Positions 22,695-33,943 are shown, counted from the first letter of the stretch. The stretch is 64,000 nt of DNA from Cadophora sp. MPI-SDFR-AT-0126 (GCA_020747065.1 JAGMVK010000026.1:248001-312000); one strand, 5' to 3'. The notes: generated from the sequence alone by a model not told the origin. Numbers and translations are program-made.

Positions 22695-24669
22695 ATGGCG
22701 ACCTTAACGATTACCGAACTTGAGGTATTTCTCGGAAGGCTAGGCTTGAAGGTCCCCATTCCACACTTTGACGCTGCCGAGGTCTTGAAGAAGCCGCTTG
22801 ATATTGGTCGTTGCTACTTCGCCGACATCCTCAACAGCCTTGTCGACGGTGACCCGAAGAATACGTACACCTCGATCCTATCACCCGGCGACGTCTTCAA
22901 TGGAGATCTGGCGGTCATCTTGCCAAGGCTGAAACATGGCTCTAAACCAAACGTGCTTGGAGTCGAGCTGCTAACAACGGTTTGATTTTCCCTCTTCTAT
23001 CGCAACTCTCCCTTCCCTGCAGTAATGAATTGATAGTAACATGCCAAACTAGTTTCCAGAATGCGCGCTCTTCAACCTTCCATTCCTAGATGGAGTTCAA
23101 CTTCGCATTATGCTCAAGCCACAAATACTTCCTCGACTCTTGTTCCCCTACATTCATGACCGGAAGGAAATGTATGGACGGGATACCTCACTCGGGGTTC
23201 AAGACATATCTGCACCCGACTCCGGCCGCAAGAAGCTGGTCGTTGACTTCTCGTCACCAAACATCGCAAGCGAATTTCAGGGGAAACATCTTCGCAGTAC
23301 CATCATTGGTTCCTTCATCAGCAACCTGCACGAGTCAATGGGCTGGGACGTTTGTAAGATCAACTACTTGGGCGATTGGGGGATGCCTATTGGTTTGCTG
23401 GGAACGGGATGGGAGCGATATGGTTCAGAAGAAAAGTTCGAGGCGGACCCAATTGGACATCTGCTGGAGGTATACCACAAAGTGAACGCAGAATTCGTTC
23501 CAGAGGTGCTGGAAAGCAAGAGAATTCGAGATGGAGGAGGTGATTCCTCAGAGATTGAGTCGAAAGGCGTATTCGCAGAGCGAAACTCATTTTGCAAGAG
23601 AATTGAGAATGGAGAGGAGAAAGCGATAGGATTCTGGAAGCGTGTCCGCGACGTCAACATCGAGAACTACACCAAGCTTTATGCTCGACTGAACGTCAGC
23701 TTCGATGAATACTCTGGCGAGTCACAAGTCAGTCCGACAATCATAGCTGAAGTGGAAGAGATTTTGAAGAGCAAAGGCATAAGCGAAGTGAGCGAGGAGG
23801 GGGAATCCACAACCTGGCTCATTGACTTGAAGAAGCACACTGGCAGGCCACTGGGTACGGCGATTATCCGCAACCGCGCTGGAACTAGTACGTACCTGCT
23901 CAGAGAGCTTGCTGCTGTCTTAGAGCGGTACAGGAAATACAATTTCGACAAGATGATCTACGTCGTTGCTTCAGATCAACATACCACGCATTTCCCGCGA
24001 GTGTTCAAGATCTTGGACCTCATGGGTATGTCCGATCTAGCGAACAAGTTGCAGTGGGTCAACTTCAGCGAAAGCTCCCAAATGTCGAAGCAGTTGGGCG
24101 AGGGGCATATGCTGGGTGATATTCTCGATCAATATCAGGCTGCAATGGAGGGGTCACTGAAGGAGAACCCGGAGAAATCTGCTTTGCTTGGTGATACCGA
24201 CGAAAAAGCACTTGCTGCCATCGGGACCACCGCTCTTCTGGCTCAAGAACTTGCAGCAAGGAGAGCCAGTAATCACGCCTTCGATATCAGCCAGATGACA
24301 TCGTTCGATGAAGGGACAGGTCCTGATCTCCAGTATTGGTATGCCAAGTTGTGCTCCATCCTCAACTTACATGACGCTACCCTCGACCTCACCGACGAAG
24401 AGTATGCCTCTGTTGGAGGTGAAGAACAAAGCAACCTTCTCCGTTACTTGATACAATACCCGGACATCACGAACACGGCTTACAACACCTTGGAATCGGC
24501 TGGCATTATGGCATATGTTTCTAGCGTTACGACACAATTGTCAGCATGCTTGGGTGAACTGGAGGAAGGAGCGAGGCCTACGCCGGCTCAGGTTATGCTG
24601 TATGAAACTACGAGAAGAGTGTTGGAGAACGGAATGAATATCCTCGGAATTACGCCGGCGACGAAGTGA
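22695..24669 (+). CDS. arginyl-tRNA synthetase
   Basis: Exons 22695-22979 and 23053-24669, with a 73-bp intron (GTTTGA, ACTAG, phase 0), give 633 aa. The protein charges tRNA-Arg with arginine. The class I catalytic core starts with DFSSPNIASEFQGKHLRST at about residue 160, continues with INYLGDWGMPIGLLGTGWERYG, and has the GTSTYLLREL and VVASDQHTTHFPRVFK segments and the C-terminal anticodon-binding DALR-type helical region ending in YETTRRVLENGMNILGITPA. The usual HxGH signature reads QGKH here, a variant I believe is common in filamentous fungal ArgRS. The N-terminal additional domain is present. The stop at 24669 overlaps a GTGAGT; splicing 24666-24713 would replace the last residue by a 20-residue tail. 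Whether it serves cytosol, mitochondria or both is not visible. Confidence 0.93.
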
Positions 24670-25499
24670 GTGCCGCCTCCTTGTTAGTCACTTCATACTT
24701 ACAGCTGTGCAGATTGAAAGTGAATGGCACATCCTTGGTCGACGAAGTTGAAAAGATAACGTTGGCGGATTGAAATCGACATAGCGGATAATTGAGCAAC
24801 GTGCGAGGACATTGTGGAAATTATGGGTTATTCTTTGGGGCACAGTCAGCGCCGGAGGATATTATGTAGTAAATAATCTATTTTAGTAGAAAACATATAG
24901 CGAAAGAAATAAAATTACTATATACAACACTAGTAATCTTCCTATTATTACGAGGATTTAAGAGATCATGTGATTAAAGTGTGATGTAAATAAGAGTTGA
25001 TTTTAATGATTTTTAAAAAGTCTTTATCGCTTAATATTAGACTATTCTTTTACCTAGGCTCTACTTAGGCTTACTCAGACTCTTCTTAGACTTACTCAGG
25101 CTCTGCTTAGGCTTGCTTCAGCTCTACTCTGGTATACTTACCCTCAGCTTCTTAGGTACGCTTACCCTCAACTCAAATTAAAGCAGTAATTACTCACATC
25201 TATAAATCAAAACAAAACCAGCAGAAGGGAAAATTAATACTAAGTCTATGGGCATTTGGAATCGAATGATGAGGTTGATGGTTTGCTTTGACGTGAGAGA
25301 GAATTGAGCTGCTAAGCTTGTGAGCATGGTGATGACTTCGCTTACGTAACCCCTCTAATTGATATCACGTCGCGTACACGACATGGACGGCCGTGCATGA
25401 CGCGACGAGAAACACCTAGATTTCTACCGTGACTTTTCAACATCCCCATTGTCTTGTTTACTTTTCCTTTTCTCTGCTAGAATCCAGCCATCAGTCACC
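24670..25499. other. AT-rich intergenic region with degenerate repeat
   Basis: About 830 bp. 24840-25020 is very AT-rich and 25050-25170 contains a degraded tandem repeat (listed separately). The last 150 bp is the promoter and leader of the DNA polymerase gene. Confidence 0.55.
25050..25170. repeat. degenerate tandem repeat of about 18-20 bp
   Basis: Units resembling GGCTTACTCAGACTCTTCTTA recur in altered form (CTTACTCAGGCTCTGCTTAG, GCTTGCTTCAGCTCTAC) within 120 bp next to an AT-rich stretch. Probably a mutated minisatellite. Confidence 0.6.
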
Positions 25500-28400
25500 A
25501 TGGCTCCCTCGAGATTGCCCCAGAAAAGAATCCTCGGTGATACCACAAACACTCGAAGAAACATCCCCTCCTCCCCCTCATCAGCGAAAAAGCGCAAGCT
25601 TGAACAGATTGAACCCGCCTCGTCGCCCGCTGCAAGGTTCAAGAGCTCCCAGAATGGCCCAAAAGGAAAGCTGGGCTCCAGCCAGCCCAGTCACTTCGAG
25701 TCTGAGGTGTTGGAGAAGATGACACAGGATATGGCTGGGTTGAGGAAGAACAATTCCGAGAAGGACCAACAATGGGCGCGGCCGAGCCTGAATGACTTTA
25801 AGGAGGGCAAAGACAGCCTCATCTTCCAGCAGATCGAGTGTGAAGAGGGAACCCTACATGGTGGCCATGCGACAGTCAAATTGTTTGGTGTTACAGAGGC
25901 AGGTCTCATCGTCCATCGGGTGAACTCCATACTGACCGATCTTTCAGACTGGCCACTCTGCCATGCTTCACGTTACAGACTTCCTCCATTACCTTTACGT
26001 TGCCGCTCCGGTAAACTTCACACGAAGCGACTGCGACGGTTTCAAAGCATATTTAGACTCGCAGCTTGCTACACATCAACCAGCCATCCACTCTGTGCAG
26101 ATCGTTCTTCGAGAAAACCTCTACGGATTCCAAGGAAACCAGCAGAACCCATACATCAAGATCACAGTAAATGATCCAAAGTTTATCAACAAGGTCAGAA
26201 GTGTAATTGAGCAAGGAACGGCCAATTACAAAGGAATGTGGAAAGGGTCTGGCGACGGCGGCATCTTGACGTTTGACAGTATTGCATATGTTCTACGATT
26301 TATGATTGATTGCAAGGTATTTTGTCTCCGGGGTACTGCTAGGCGTGGCTAATATGGACCAGATATCTGGCATGTCTTGGGTCGAAGTCCCAGCGGAGAA
26401 CTACACAATGATTCCAGAAAACGAGCGGCATTCGAACTGTCAAATCGAAGCATGGGTATCATACCGAGATTTGATCGCACACAAGCCAGAAGGTGAATGG
26501 GCGAAGATGGCACCTCTGCGCATTTTGTCCTTCGATATCGAGTGCGCAGGTCGTAAGGGTATCTTTCCAGAAGCCAACCTCGATCCAGTCATTCAAATTG
26601 CGAATGTTGTTACACGATACGGAGAGAAAAAGCCATTCGTGCGGAACGTTTTCTGTCTGGACAATACCAGTTCAATCGTCAATACACAGCTATTCGAGTT
26701 TGATAAGGAGGAACAAATGCTCTCGAAGTGGAGAGATTTTCTAGAAGAGGTCGATCCGGATATTATCATTGGTTACAATATTTGTAACTTCGATTTCCCA
26801 TATCTTCTCGATAGAGCGAGACATTTGAAGATCCGCGATTTTGATGCGTGGACTCGTTTGAAGGGTATCAGGTCCGCTTCCAAGGATACCAACTTTTCCA
26901 GCAAGCAGATGGGAAACCGAGACACGAAAGCAACCAATACCAATGGTCGACTACAACTTGATCTTCTCCAACTTGTCCAAAGAGACCACCAACTTCGAAG
27001 TTATACACTTAACTCTGTTTGCGCCCAATTCCTGGGCGAGCAGAAGGAGGATGTTCACCATACCATGATCACAGAACTTTTCAACGGTACACCAGAATCT
27101 CGAAGACGTCTTGCTGTATACTGTTTGAAGGACGCGTATCTACCACAACGTTTGATGGACAAGCTGTCCTGTCTCGAAAATTACACTGAGATGGCAAGAG
27201 TCACAGGTGTTCCTTTCAACTATCTGCTCTCTCGTGGCCAGCAAGTCAAGTTCGTCAGTCAACTGTTCCGAAAAGCACTCGAGCAAAAACTGGTCATTCC
27301 GAACTTGAGGACTGATGCTACCGATGAGCAATATGAAGGAGCGACTGTTATCGAACCTACCAGAGGTTATTACGATGTTCCCATCGCCACCCTGGATTTC
27401 GCTTCGCTGTACCCCTCGATCATCCAGGCGCACAACCTGTGCTATACGACACTGCTCAACAAGAATGCCATCGACAAACTCAACTTAGTCAAAGATGAAG
27501 ACTACATTGTCACGCCTAACGGTGACATGTTCTGCACAATCAAACAGCGGAAAGGACTGCTAGCCCAAATTTTGGAAGAACTGCTCACTGCAAGAAAACA
27601 AGCCAAGCGAGAACTTGCAGTCGAGACAGATCCATTCAAGAAGGCAGTGCTGAACGGTCGTCAGCTGGCTTTGAAAATCAGTGCTAACAGTGTGTACGGC
27701 TTGACCGGAGCGACTGTCGGAAAACTTCCCTGTCTGGCAATTGCCAGTAGTACAACGAGTTACGGTCGTCAAATGATTGAAAAGACAAAAGAGGAGGTTG
27801 AACAGAAATATACCATTGCCAATGGCTACAGTCATGACGCTCAGGTCATCTATGGTGATACTGATTCCGTTATGGTCAAATTCGGGTGCAAGGATCTTCC
27901 GACGGCGATGAAGCTAGGAGAAGAAGCAGCCGCGTACGTTTCGTCCAAATTCATCAAGCCCATCAAGCTTGAATTCGAAAAAGTCTATTTCCCGTATCTT
28001 TTGATCAACAAGAAACGTTATGCTGGTCTTTACTGGACGAACCCGGACAAATATGACAAGATGGATACCAAGGGTATAGAGACGGTCCGAAGAGATAATT
28101 GTCGGTTGGTTCAGAATGTCATTGAGACGGTGCTGCGAATGATCTTGATTGATCGAGACGTGCAAGGCGCGCAAGAGTATGTAAATTTCCATTTCTGCTG
28201 GATGTCGCTAATCAGACGCAGTTATGTCAAAGACACCATCTCGGATCTTTTGCAGAACAAAATCGACATGTCCAAACTCGTCATCACCAAAGCCCTCGCA
28301 AAAGCCGACTACACAGCCAAACAGGCTCACGTCGAACTCGCTGAACGGATGAAGAAGCGTGACGCAGGATCAGCGCCAACCCTTGGTGACCGAGTAGCCT

Positions 28401-28960
28401 ATGTGATCATCAAAGGTTCAGCTGGAGCCAAGAACTTCGAACGGTCAGAAGATCCCATCTTCGTCCTGGAGAATAACATTCCCGTCGACACAAAGTATTA
28501 TCTCGATAACCAGCTCGCCAAACCACTTGGCCGTATCTTCGAGCCTATCTTGGGCGAGACCAAAGCCAATAGCTTGCTAGCAGGAGATCATACACGTGCT
28601 ATCTCCGTCGCTGCTCCTTCCATCGGTGGACTCATGAAGTTCGCCAAGAAGACATTCACGTGTATGGGATGCAAGAAGCCGCTTGTAGGAAAAGAGGAGT
28701 CAGGCGGTGCGGTATGCTCGAATTGCGCACCCCGAGTAGGCGAGCTGTACCAAAAGACGCTCAGTAAAGTCAGTGATTTGGAAGTCAGATTCGGGAGACT
28801 GTGGACGCAATGTCAGCGTTGTCAAGGCAGTATGCACTGTGAAGTTATTTGCTCGAGTAAGGATTGTCCGATCTTTTACATGCGAATGAAGGCCAAAAAG
28901 GATGTGGAGGACGCAGGGAAAGAATTGGTTCGTTTTGATAGAGATGCTGCTGCTTGGTAG
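25500..28960 (+). CDS. POL3: DNA polymerase delta catalytic subunit
   Basis: Four exons, 25500-25898, 25948-26316, 26363-28176 and 28222-28960, encode 1106 aa, the usual family length. It is the main lagging-strand replicative polymerase with 3'-5' proofreading. Exonuclease motifs: FDIECAG (about residue 312), [13 protein letters not shown] and YCLKDAYLP. Polymerase motifs: [10 protein letters not shown] (about 600), KISANSVYG and [11 protein letters not shown] (about 752). The C terminus has the two cysteine modules: [13 protein letters not shown] and [19 protein letters not shown], the second binding an iron-sulphur cluster in this family. Introns 2 and 3 are GT-AG (46 and 45 bp). Intron 1 (49 bp) appears to be GC-AG, since only GAG|GCAGGT restores the conserved [19 protein letters not shown] 25500 has the context CACCATGG. 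Confidence 0.96.
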
Positions 28961-29244
28961 AAAGCTTCCGCTGTGAATATTGTACCATGATGAGTTCGCA
29001 AGGATTACGAAAGAGACAGGGAGTTTTGGGACGGCCTTTACAGGTTATAGGTATGGCGTTGAGAACAGGGCATGTATAGGTAATTTCATGAGGATTCAGT
29101 ACGTCATGAGTATATCCTTCAATCTAATGGTATATTTACCTTGAGCACCATGCCACTATCATAATAACTATTGCATCTCTCCAGCCTATGCATCATCCTC
29201 AGCACCCGTCAATCCAACATAATTGGCCTAACTTACCCACTTCC

Positions 29245-29872
29245 TCACACCCCGGATTCACCCACAACCCACAACACCACATCAACGCTCCACCACACCG
29301 TGAAAATAGCTCTTGCGGAAGAGAGAGTAGCATGGCCTTCTAAGAGTCTCGGACTTTCAAAAAATTGAAATGGTCACTCCTCAAATGTTTCAACATGAGA
29401 GGTAAGAGAATGGAAGTGAAGCGAAGGCAGAGGTGGGGGGAGATGTACAATTATGTGCGTAGAATTGGTCAACACCAAGTGGACCCAGGAAGAGGGCGAG
29501 TAGTGTGGCAGTCTTGAACTTTGCGTTACATCGTTCTGTTGCTGGGCAGGTACCCCATTTGCGACGGGTGAGGTGTGGGGATTCTGTGTGCACAATCTTG
29601 ATGTTAGCATTTGTTTCTTGGATTCAGAGCAATCAGTGAACTGAAGGTATCCCAATTAGGTGGGGGGAAACGATCACCACGGAAGGGCACGAGCGGTATT
29701 TTGCAGCATGGGAAGTAGAAAAGGGAGGGCGAAAAGGGACGGACTCACCTTTATGCGAAGAGACTTGTAGACTGAGGTAAAGAAAGAGGAGCGTAAAGGC
29801 GCTGAATTGGTAGATCATGATATGGATGAAGTGGTTGCGGATGAATGACCGGAGCTGCATCATGGTTGGCAT
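29245..29872 (-). CDS. TM2 domain membrane protein, three exons
   Basis: Proposed exons 29749-29872, 29449-29583 and 29245-29336 give 116 aa. Exon 1 contains a hydrophobic, signal-like helix (IYQFSAFTLLFLYLSLQVSS). Exon 2 carries TCPATERCNAKFKTATLLAL and FLGPLGVDQFYAH, the first half of a TM2 domain; exon 3 gives the second half, FTVWWSVDVVLWVVG. TM2 proteins are small membrane proteins with two helices joined by a short loop containing a D-x-F-Y motif; their role in fungi is not established. Intron 1 (165 bp, GTGAGT, branch GCTAAC, ACACAG) is well supported. Intron 2 (112 bp, GTACAT to AGAAG) is less certain, as the loop between the halves is a few residues shorter than expected. A further 3' exon is possible. 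Confidence 0.7.
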
Positions 29873-30837
29873 TTTGTGGGACAGACTGATAATTAGCTTC
29901 TGTCCTTTCAAATTTACTGCTCGAAAAAGGTGTTGCTGGGTATTTACACTTTTGGGGGTGCAAATAAAAGTTCAAGTTCTGTTGTTGAGAGTACTGTAGT
30001 TTCGGTGGAAGCTATGAGGATTATAAACGGATATCTGGTGATTGTTTCCGTATCCGGTGGTTGGGAATGCGGCACGCTGGCTGTGAATCATTGCATCCAG
30101 ACATTGACTACTCTCAGCTCGGATAGCTATGAGGGGTATGACAAAGCAGCGTTTGGCGATTAAAGTAAAAGTGTTTGTCTCGGAGATCTGCGACTAATTT
30201 CCAACGACGCTTTGGCAACGCAGCTTTGGCGAAGCAGCTTTGGCACATGAAAAAAAAAATGCTTGTTTCGGGAAGCTGAAACCGGGTTCCAACGTTGCTT
30301 TGTTGCTGAAGCAGCTTTTGTCGAATAAAAGAACCCCACTTGACTCGGAAAGCCGAAATTAGATTCCAACGATGCTTTGTTGGCAAAAACTGCTGTTCGC
30401 CTGGCCACACCGCGTCTTCCAAGCGAAGGGTAAACACTGGAGAGCCGCATTAGGTCATCGAATATCATTCGTCCAGGCACTGGCCGCTATAATATCTAAC
30501 GTAACTAAGGACGTTATTTCCAGCGGTTCAACCCGCATGATATTGATTCAAGACACCTTTTCCTTTTTTTTAGTGATTCAGGCAAAGGAGAGCATGATGC
30601 TTGAAATCAGCTTCGCAGTCTTTATCCGACCTGAGTGCTGACAGCAGTAGAAACGAAGTAGCGTTTTAGTCTCTAGATTGTTCTTGAATACCTCTGAAAA
30701 AATTACCCTGCCAAATACCCGAAAGTTGATTTGCTTAATTCCGGTGATGTGACTGATTGGGGGTGACACAATCAGAAGGTAAGCTAGCCATCATTTTCCA
30801 TCGAAGACCAAAACTCCACCTCTATATCGCAGTCCCG
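29873..30837. other. intergenic region with a triplicated repeat
   Basis: About 960 bp upstream of the TM2 gene. It holds the three-copy repeat at about 30160-30400. Frames on the minus strand at 30114-30480 are produced by that repeat and are not taken as genes. Confidence 0.5.
30160..30400. repeat. three diverged copies of an approximately 79-bp unit
   Basis: The core TTCCAACGATGCTTTG recurs about every 79 bp (near 30198, 30278 and 30373), each preceded by a CGGAAAGCYGAAA-like stretch and followed by a GCAGCTTT-like stretch. Copies are 70-80 percent alike by eye. Confidence 0.7.
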
Positions 30838-31172
30838 AAAATGAGCGCCCACCAACCACTCAGCCTCCTATCTCAGACGCCATCCTTCGCCACAGACTAA
30901 CCCACTACAAACTTCGGTTGACAGCAACCATTGATTTCCTTTCAGGAAAGGACAATGAAGATGTCACTTGCGCCAAAATTTTGCAACATAGCATCGACAA
31001 TGGCGAAGAGACACTTAAGGTTGGAGACGGGAATGTTACTAACGAAGAGTAGTTTGTGACAATCATGAATTAGTTGAGTGACATCAGTGTCTCAGAGGTT
31101 GGGGTGCGTGCGTTGGAGGAGAGATTCATTTGTAGGCTGAGGAACAGAGGGTTTCTTGCAACCCCCAGCTAG
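30838..31172 (+). pseudogene. remnant of an unknown gene with two TAG stops
   Basis: One frame stays coding-like for over 100 codons (ISDAILRHRLTHYKLRLTAT, then FLSGKDNEDVTCAKILQHSI, then EVGVRALEERFICRLRNRGF) but is interrupted by TAG at 31050-31052 and 31071-31073 before the final TAG at 31170-31172. Both inner stops could come from CAG by one C-to-T change. No in-frame ATG was found upstream; the frame is open back to about 30755, so the start is lost or lies in a missing exon. No domain recognised. The alternative is a chance open frame, but composition and the shared frame after the stops favour a decayed gene. Confidence 0.5.
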
Positions 31173-31481
31173 AACCTGAGGGTGGAGTTGTGAATTGCTC
31201 TCTGATCGTTGTGTTTGCGTCTTCTCCGGGAAAAGAATGCACCCATCACTCAGTATCATCTGATAGGTTTCTTTCCTTCTGGCATTTGCTTCGGATGTTA
31301 GCTCGTGTTTGAAGAGACTCCCACATCTACCACAATAATTCTGAATCTTAGAATCAATTAACTACAATGCTTTGAATGCAATGTGCGTCTGATCATACCT
31401 ATCTACTCTTTTATGTGAACTTTTGAAACTTGTCTTCCTCGTAAAACACCCCATGCCCCCTGCAACTTCCGTTTCCCTCCC
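31173..31481. other. intergenic
   Basis: About 310 bp with nothing recognised. Confidence 0.5.
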
Positions 31482-31901
31482 CTACTTCGACTTCTCAACC
31501 AACCCATACCTCTGCAACAAATAAATGTAAATCCTCGCAATTTCAGGTTTCAGACTCTTATCCTTGATACTCCAATTACACCAACCCTCCATATCATCCT
31601 TGACCTCAAAGTGATCAAACAGACTCGTCTCCCTCCCGGTCGGCGCGACAAGCTTTCCTTCATCAAGGTTGGCATGTCTGTCCTGACAACGGCTCCCATA
31701 CTTGATCTTGCCGTTGTGGTTGAGCGCTATGTATTGTTGCGTTTCTGGTTTTTTGAATATCTCATCTAGGAGAGAGATTGAGGTAGGCTTTACCTGAGTT
31801 GCGGACGTTGGGAAAGTGCTGCGATTGTAGGTAGCGAAGGAGGGCTGCAAGGCGTTGAAGAGAGAGGCACAGCAATGGCCGACATTACTTGTTGCAGACA
31901 T
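31482..31901 (-). CDS. unknown protein of 139 aa
   Basis: A single open frame from ATG 31899-31901 (MSATSNVGHCC) to the stop at 31482. Composition is protein-like: SISLLDEIFKKPETQQYIAL, HFEVKDDMEGWCNWSIKDKS and a C-terminal KPEIARIYIYLLQRYGL. No membrane helix or signal. The function is not recognised. The upstream TTG start that would lengthen it by two residues is not used. It may be a fragment of a larger gene, since no intron was found to extend it. Confidence 0.55.
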   Translation of the reverse strand: MSATSNVGHCCASLFNALQPSFATYNRSTFPTSATQVKPTSISLLDEIFKKPETQQYIALNHNGKIKYGSRCQDRHANLDEGKLVAPTGRETSLFDHFEVKDDMEGWCNWSIKDKSLKPEIARIYIYLLQRYGLVEKSK

Positions 31902-32150
31902 TGCCAAAGAGACTCCAAGTGGTAAGCAGGAGAGAGAACTACAAATCTTGGTTCTTGCGGCACACGATCTCAGCCTTCGTTTTTGGGTGTGTTGAGCCGT
32001 TCTTTGTCGAGGTTTTTAAATTATTTTCAGGAACAAAAAAGTATAGAAAGAACGCAGAACCTCAAGTATATATAGATCTGTGCTCAGAATAATCAAACAA
32101 CTTTGCCCGTGAATAACATGTTTTGTCGTTATTCATACGATTGATTCAAA

Positions 32151-32718
32151 TCATTGTTTATATGAATCACCAGGAGACATCAGTTCTTCGCTATATTTAG
32201 TACCAAAAAGCGATCCAAATCTGTCTCCGTGAACTTCAGGAAAGACTTTAGGTTTCGGTGAGCTATTCTGGGCTATAAAAAGTTCGACTTCGCGGATGCC
32301 CCAATTCTGCTGTCGTTGTTTTGACTCGCTTAATTCAAGCATCTCAAGAACCGTAACAATGTTCTGAATTGAGTCTCTGTCAGGGGGTTCAGTGGGGCAA
32401 GTGAAGCGATACAACGGAATGCCCCTGAACTTGATAGTGATACAATGATTTGCCTTGGAGATTGGCCCTAAATATTTATAGAAATATTTAATTTGGATTT
32501 CCATTCAGGGTCAAATATTTTCTGGGTACAATCCCTGTACTACCAAGCTTTCGAAATCTCTCGATCGTATCCGCTGACTTAACCGCCCTCGATAAGAGAT
32601 CCACATGTAGTAGAAGTAGATTCATATTCTTGCTAGTCACTGTCAAATATGTCCATCTGCAATTAGTGTTCGCTGCCTGGTCAGGGCTGGTGATATTGTA
32701 ATAAGCCTGAGAGATCAA
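32151..32718 (-). CDS. unknown protein, at least 163 aa, 5' end unresolved
   Basis: Two exons are clear: 32544-32718 and 32151-32467, joined over a 76-bp intron (GTAGTA to ATTTAG, phase 1), reading ERFRKLGPISKANHCITIKF. The exon 1 frame has no ATG at its beginning (32718 is a TTG). A coding-like stretch lies further upstream on the same strand at about 32740-32835 (TPLPDLVLVRGPEHPEALVA). It can be connected either by a 68-bp intron (GTGCTG to CTCTCAG, phase 0) or by assuming a one-base deletion near 32730. Even then no start codon appears before the divergent 2EXR gene at 32879. So the gene is N-terminally truncated or has another exon. No domain recognised. Confidence 0.6.
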
Positions 32719-32878
32719 TTGTTTCAGCCTCGAGCCACTAAAGCTTCAGGGTGTTCGGGGCCGCGGACCAGCACCAAATCAGGCAGCGGTGTACGAATCG
32801 GGAATTCTGCCACGTTAGTCCCTTCTTTGACTGACTTCAGCTCAAACCTTCTCGAACTTCATCACTCCATCGCTTCGC

Positions 32879-33943
32879 ATGTCCTTCATCAAAATCAACA
32901 CTAGCATGGGAAGCAGGATGGCAGCCTCCCCGAACCCCATATTTACCAGTGGGAATAACTTTCACAAATTCAACAAGCTCCCTTTAGATATTCGAGTCCT
33001 GGTCTGGGAACACACTTTCCCGCATCGGGCTATCTCTCTCGCAATCTCCCCCCACGATGATACGCTTGGGGAAGATACAGCAGCAGCCGATTTCAGCCCA
33101 GCATTTGCCGTCGAAAATTCAGATCCCCTAAATTTTTTTGCCGTTCAATCACAAATCGTTGGACCAGGCGGCAAGATGATCAATACTGGTCCTCCACTGC
33201 CATCGCTCGTTTGTCCCGCAAAGCTCAGCCGGGTACTCGCCCTATCTGTTTGTCGAGAGTCGAGGGATTTTGCTCTGCGTGTGGGATATCGGTCCTGGAA
33301 GTTACTGGTGGGTCGCGGATTCATGAGTCGTCAGATTATGTGGAACCCACTATACGATACCATTTTTCTCGATGAGAAGCACAGCAGGACCTTGAAGGGT
33401 CAGCCGCTTTTCGTTCTCACCGAGAAGTTTAGGAGTACTTTTCCTAGCGAATCGAGGGAGTTGAAATCATTGGCTGTCTATACAAGTCACTGGAATCAGC
33501 AGGAACCAGACCAGGCTGCCATGGTTGAGAAGTGGGTGGAATTCCGGAGCCTGCAGAACATCATTGCTGTACTCGATCCAGAGTATGAGATGAGATGGAT
33601 AGAGCAAGATACGATGATCGAAGTAGACAATCACCTCTTAGCGCTGGATCAGAATGGAGGTACTTTGGATGTGCAAGATCATGAAAATGAAAGCACGAGG
33701 GATGAACCGAAAGGCGTGCTGTTCCCAGGCGACCTGGAGAAAGATTTGCGGTTCGGGAAGACGACTCAGAAGAACTGGTCGACATGGATAGTACCAACTG
33801 TGACGCTCTGCGATCGAGACCGATTGGTTCAGGGGATCACGGACAACCTAGAGCTGAGATTACGCTGTGCCTTTTGCGACGACCTTCCAGATTATTTGCG
33901 AAAAGAACAGGAGGTCAATCGTTCCAGATCGTGGAAACGCTGA
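32879..33943 (+). CDS. 2EXR domain protein
   Basis: A 354-aa single-exon protein from ATG 32879 (alternatives at 32906 and 32921). FHKFNKLPLDIRVLVWEHTF at about residues 28-47 and VCRESRDFALRVGY near residue 130 are the two conserved blocks of the 2EXR family, together with a NPLYDTIFLD patch. The rest is variable, as is usual. The molecular function of this fungal F-box-like domain is not established. It is divergent from the truncated gene on its left, only 160 bp away. Confidence 0.85.
   Translation: MSFIKINTSMGSRMAASPNPIFTSGNNFHKFNKLPLDIRVLVWEHTFPHRAISLAISPHDDTLGEDTAAADFSPAFAVENSDPLNFFAVQSQIVGPGGKMINTGPPLPSLVCPAKLSRVLALSVCRESRDFALRVGYRSWKLLVGRGFMSRQIMWNPLYDTIFLDEKHSRTLKGQPLFVLTEKFRSTFPSESRELKSLAVYTSHWNQQEPDQAAMVEKWVEFRSLQNIIAVLDPEYEMRWIEQDTMIEVDNHLLALDQNGGTLDVQDHENESTRDEPKGVLFPGDLEKDLRFGKTTQKNWSTWIVPTVTLCDRDRLVQGITDNLELRLRCAFCDDLPDYLRKEQEVNRSRSWKR

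Noticed and set aside
30114..30480. Minus-strand frames with repeated peptide pattern
   Set aside because: The pattern comes from the 79-bp DNA repeat, and neighbouring frames are open in the same way.
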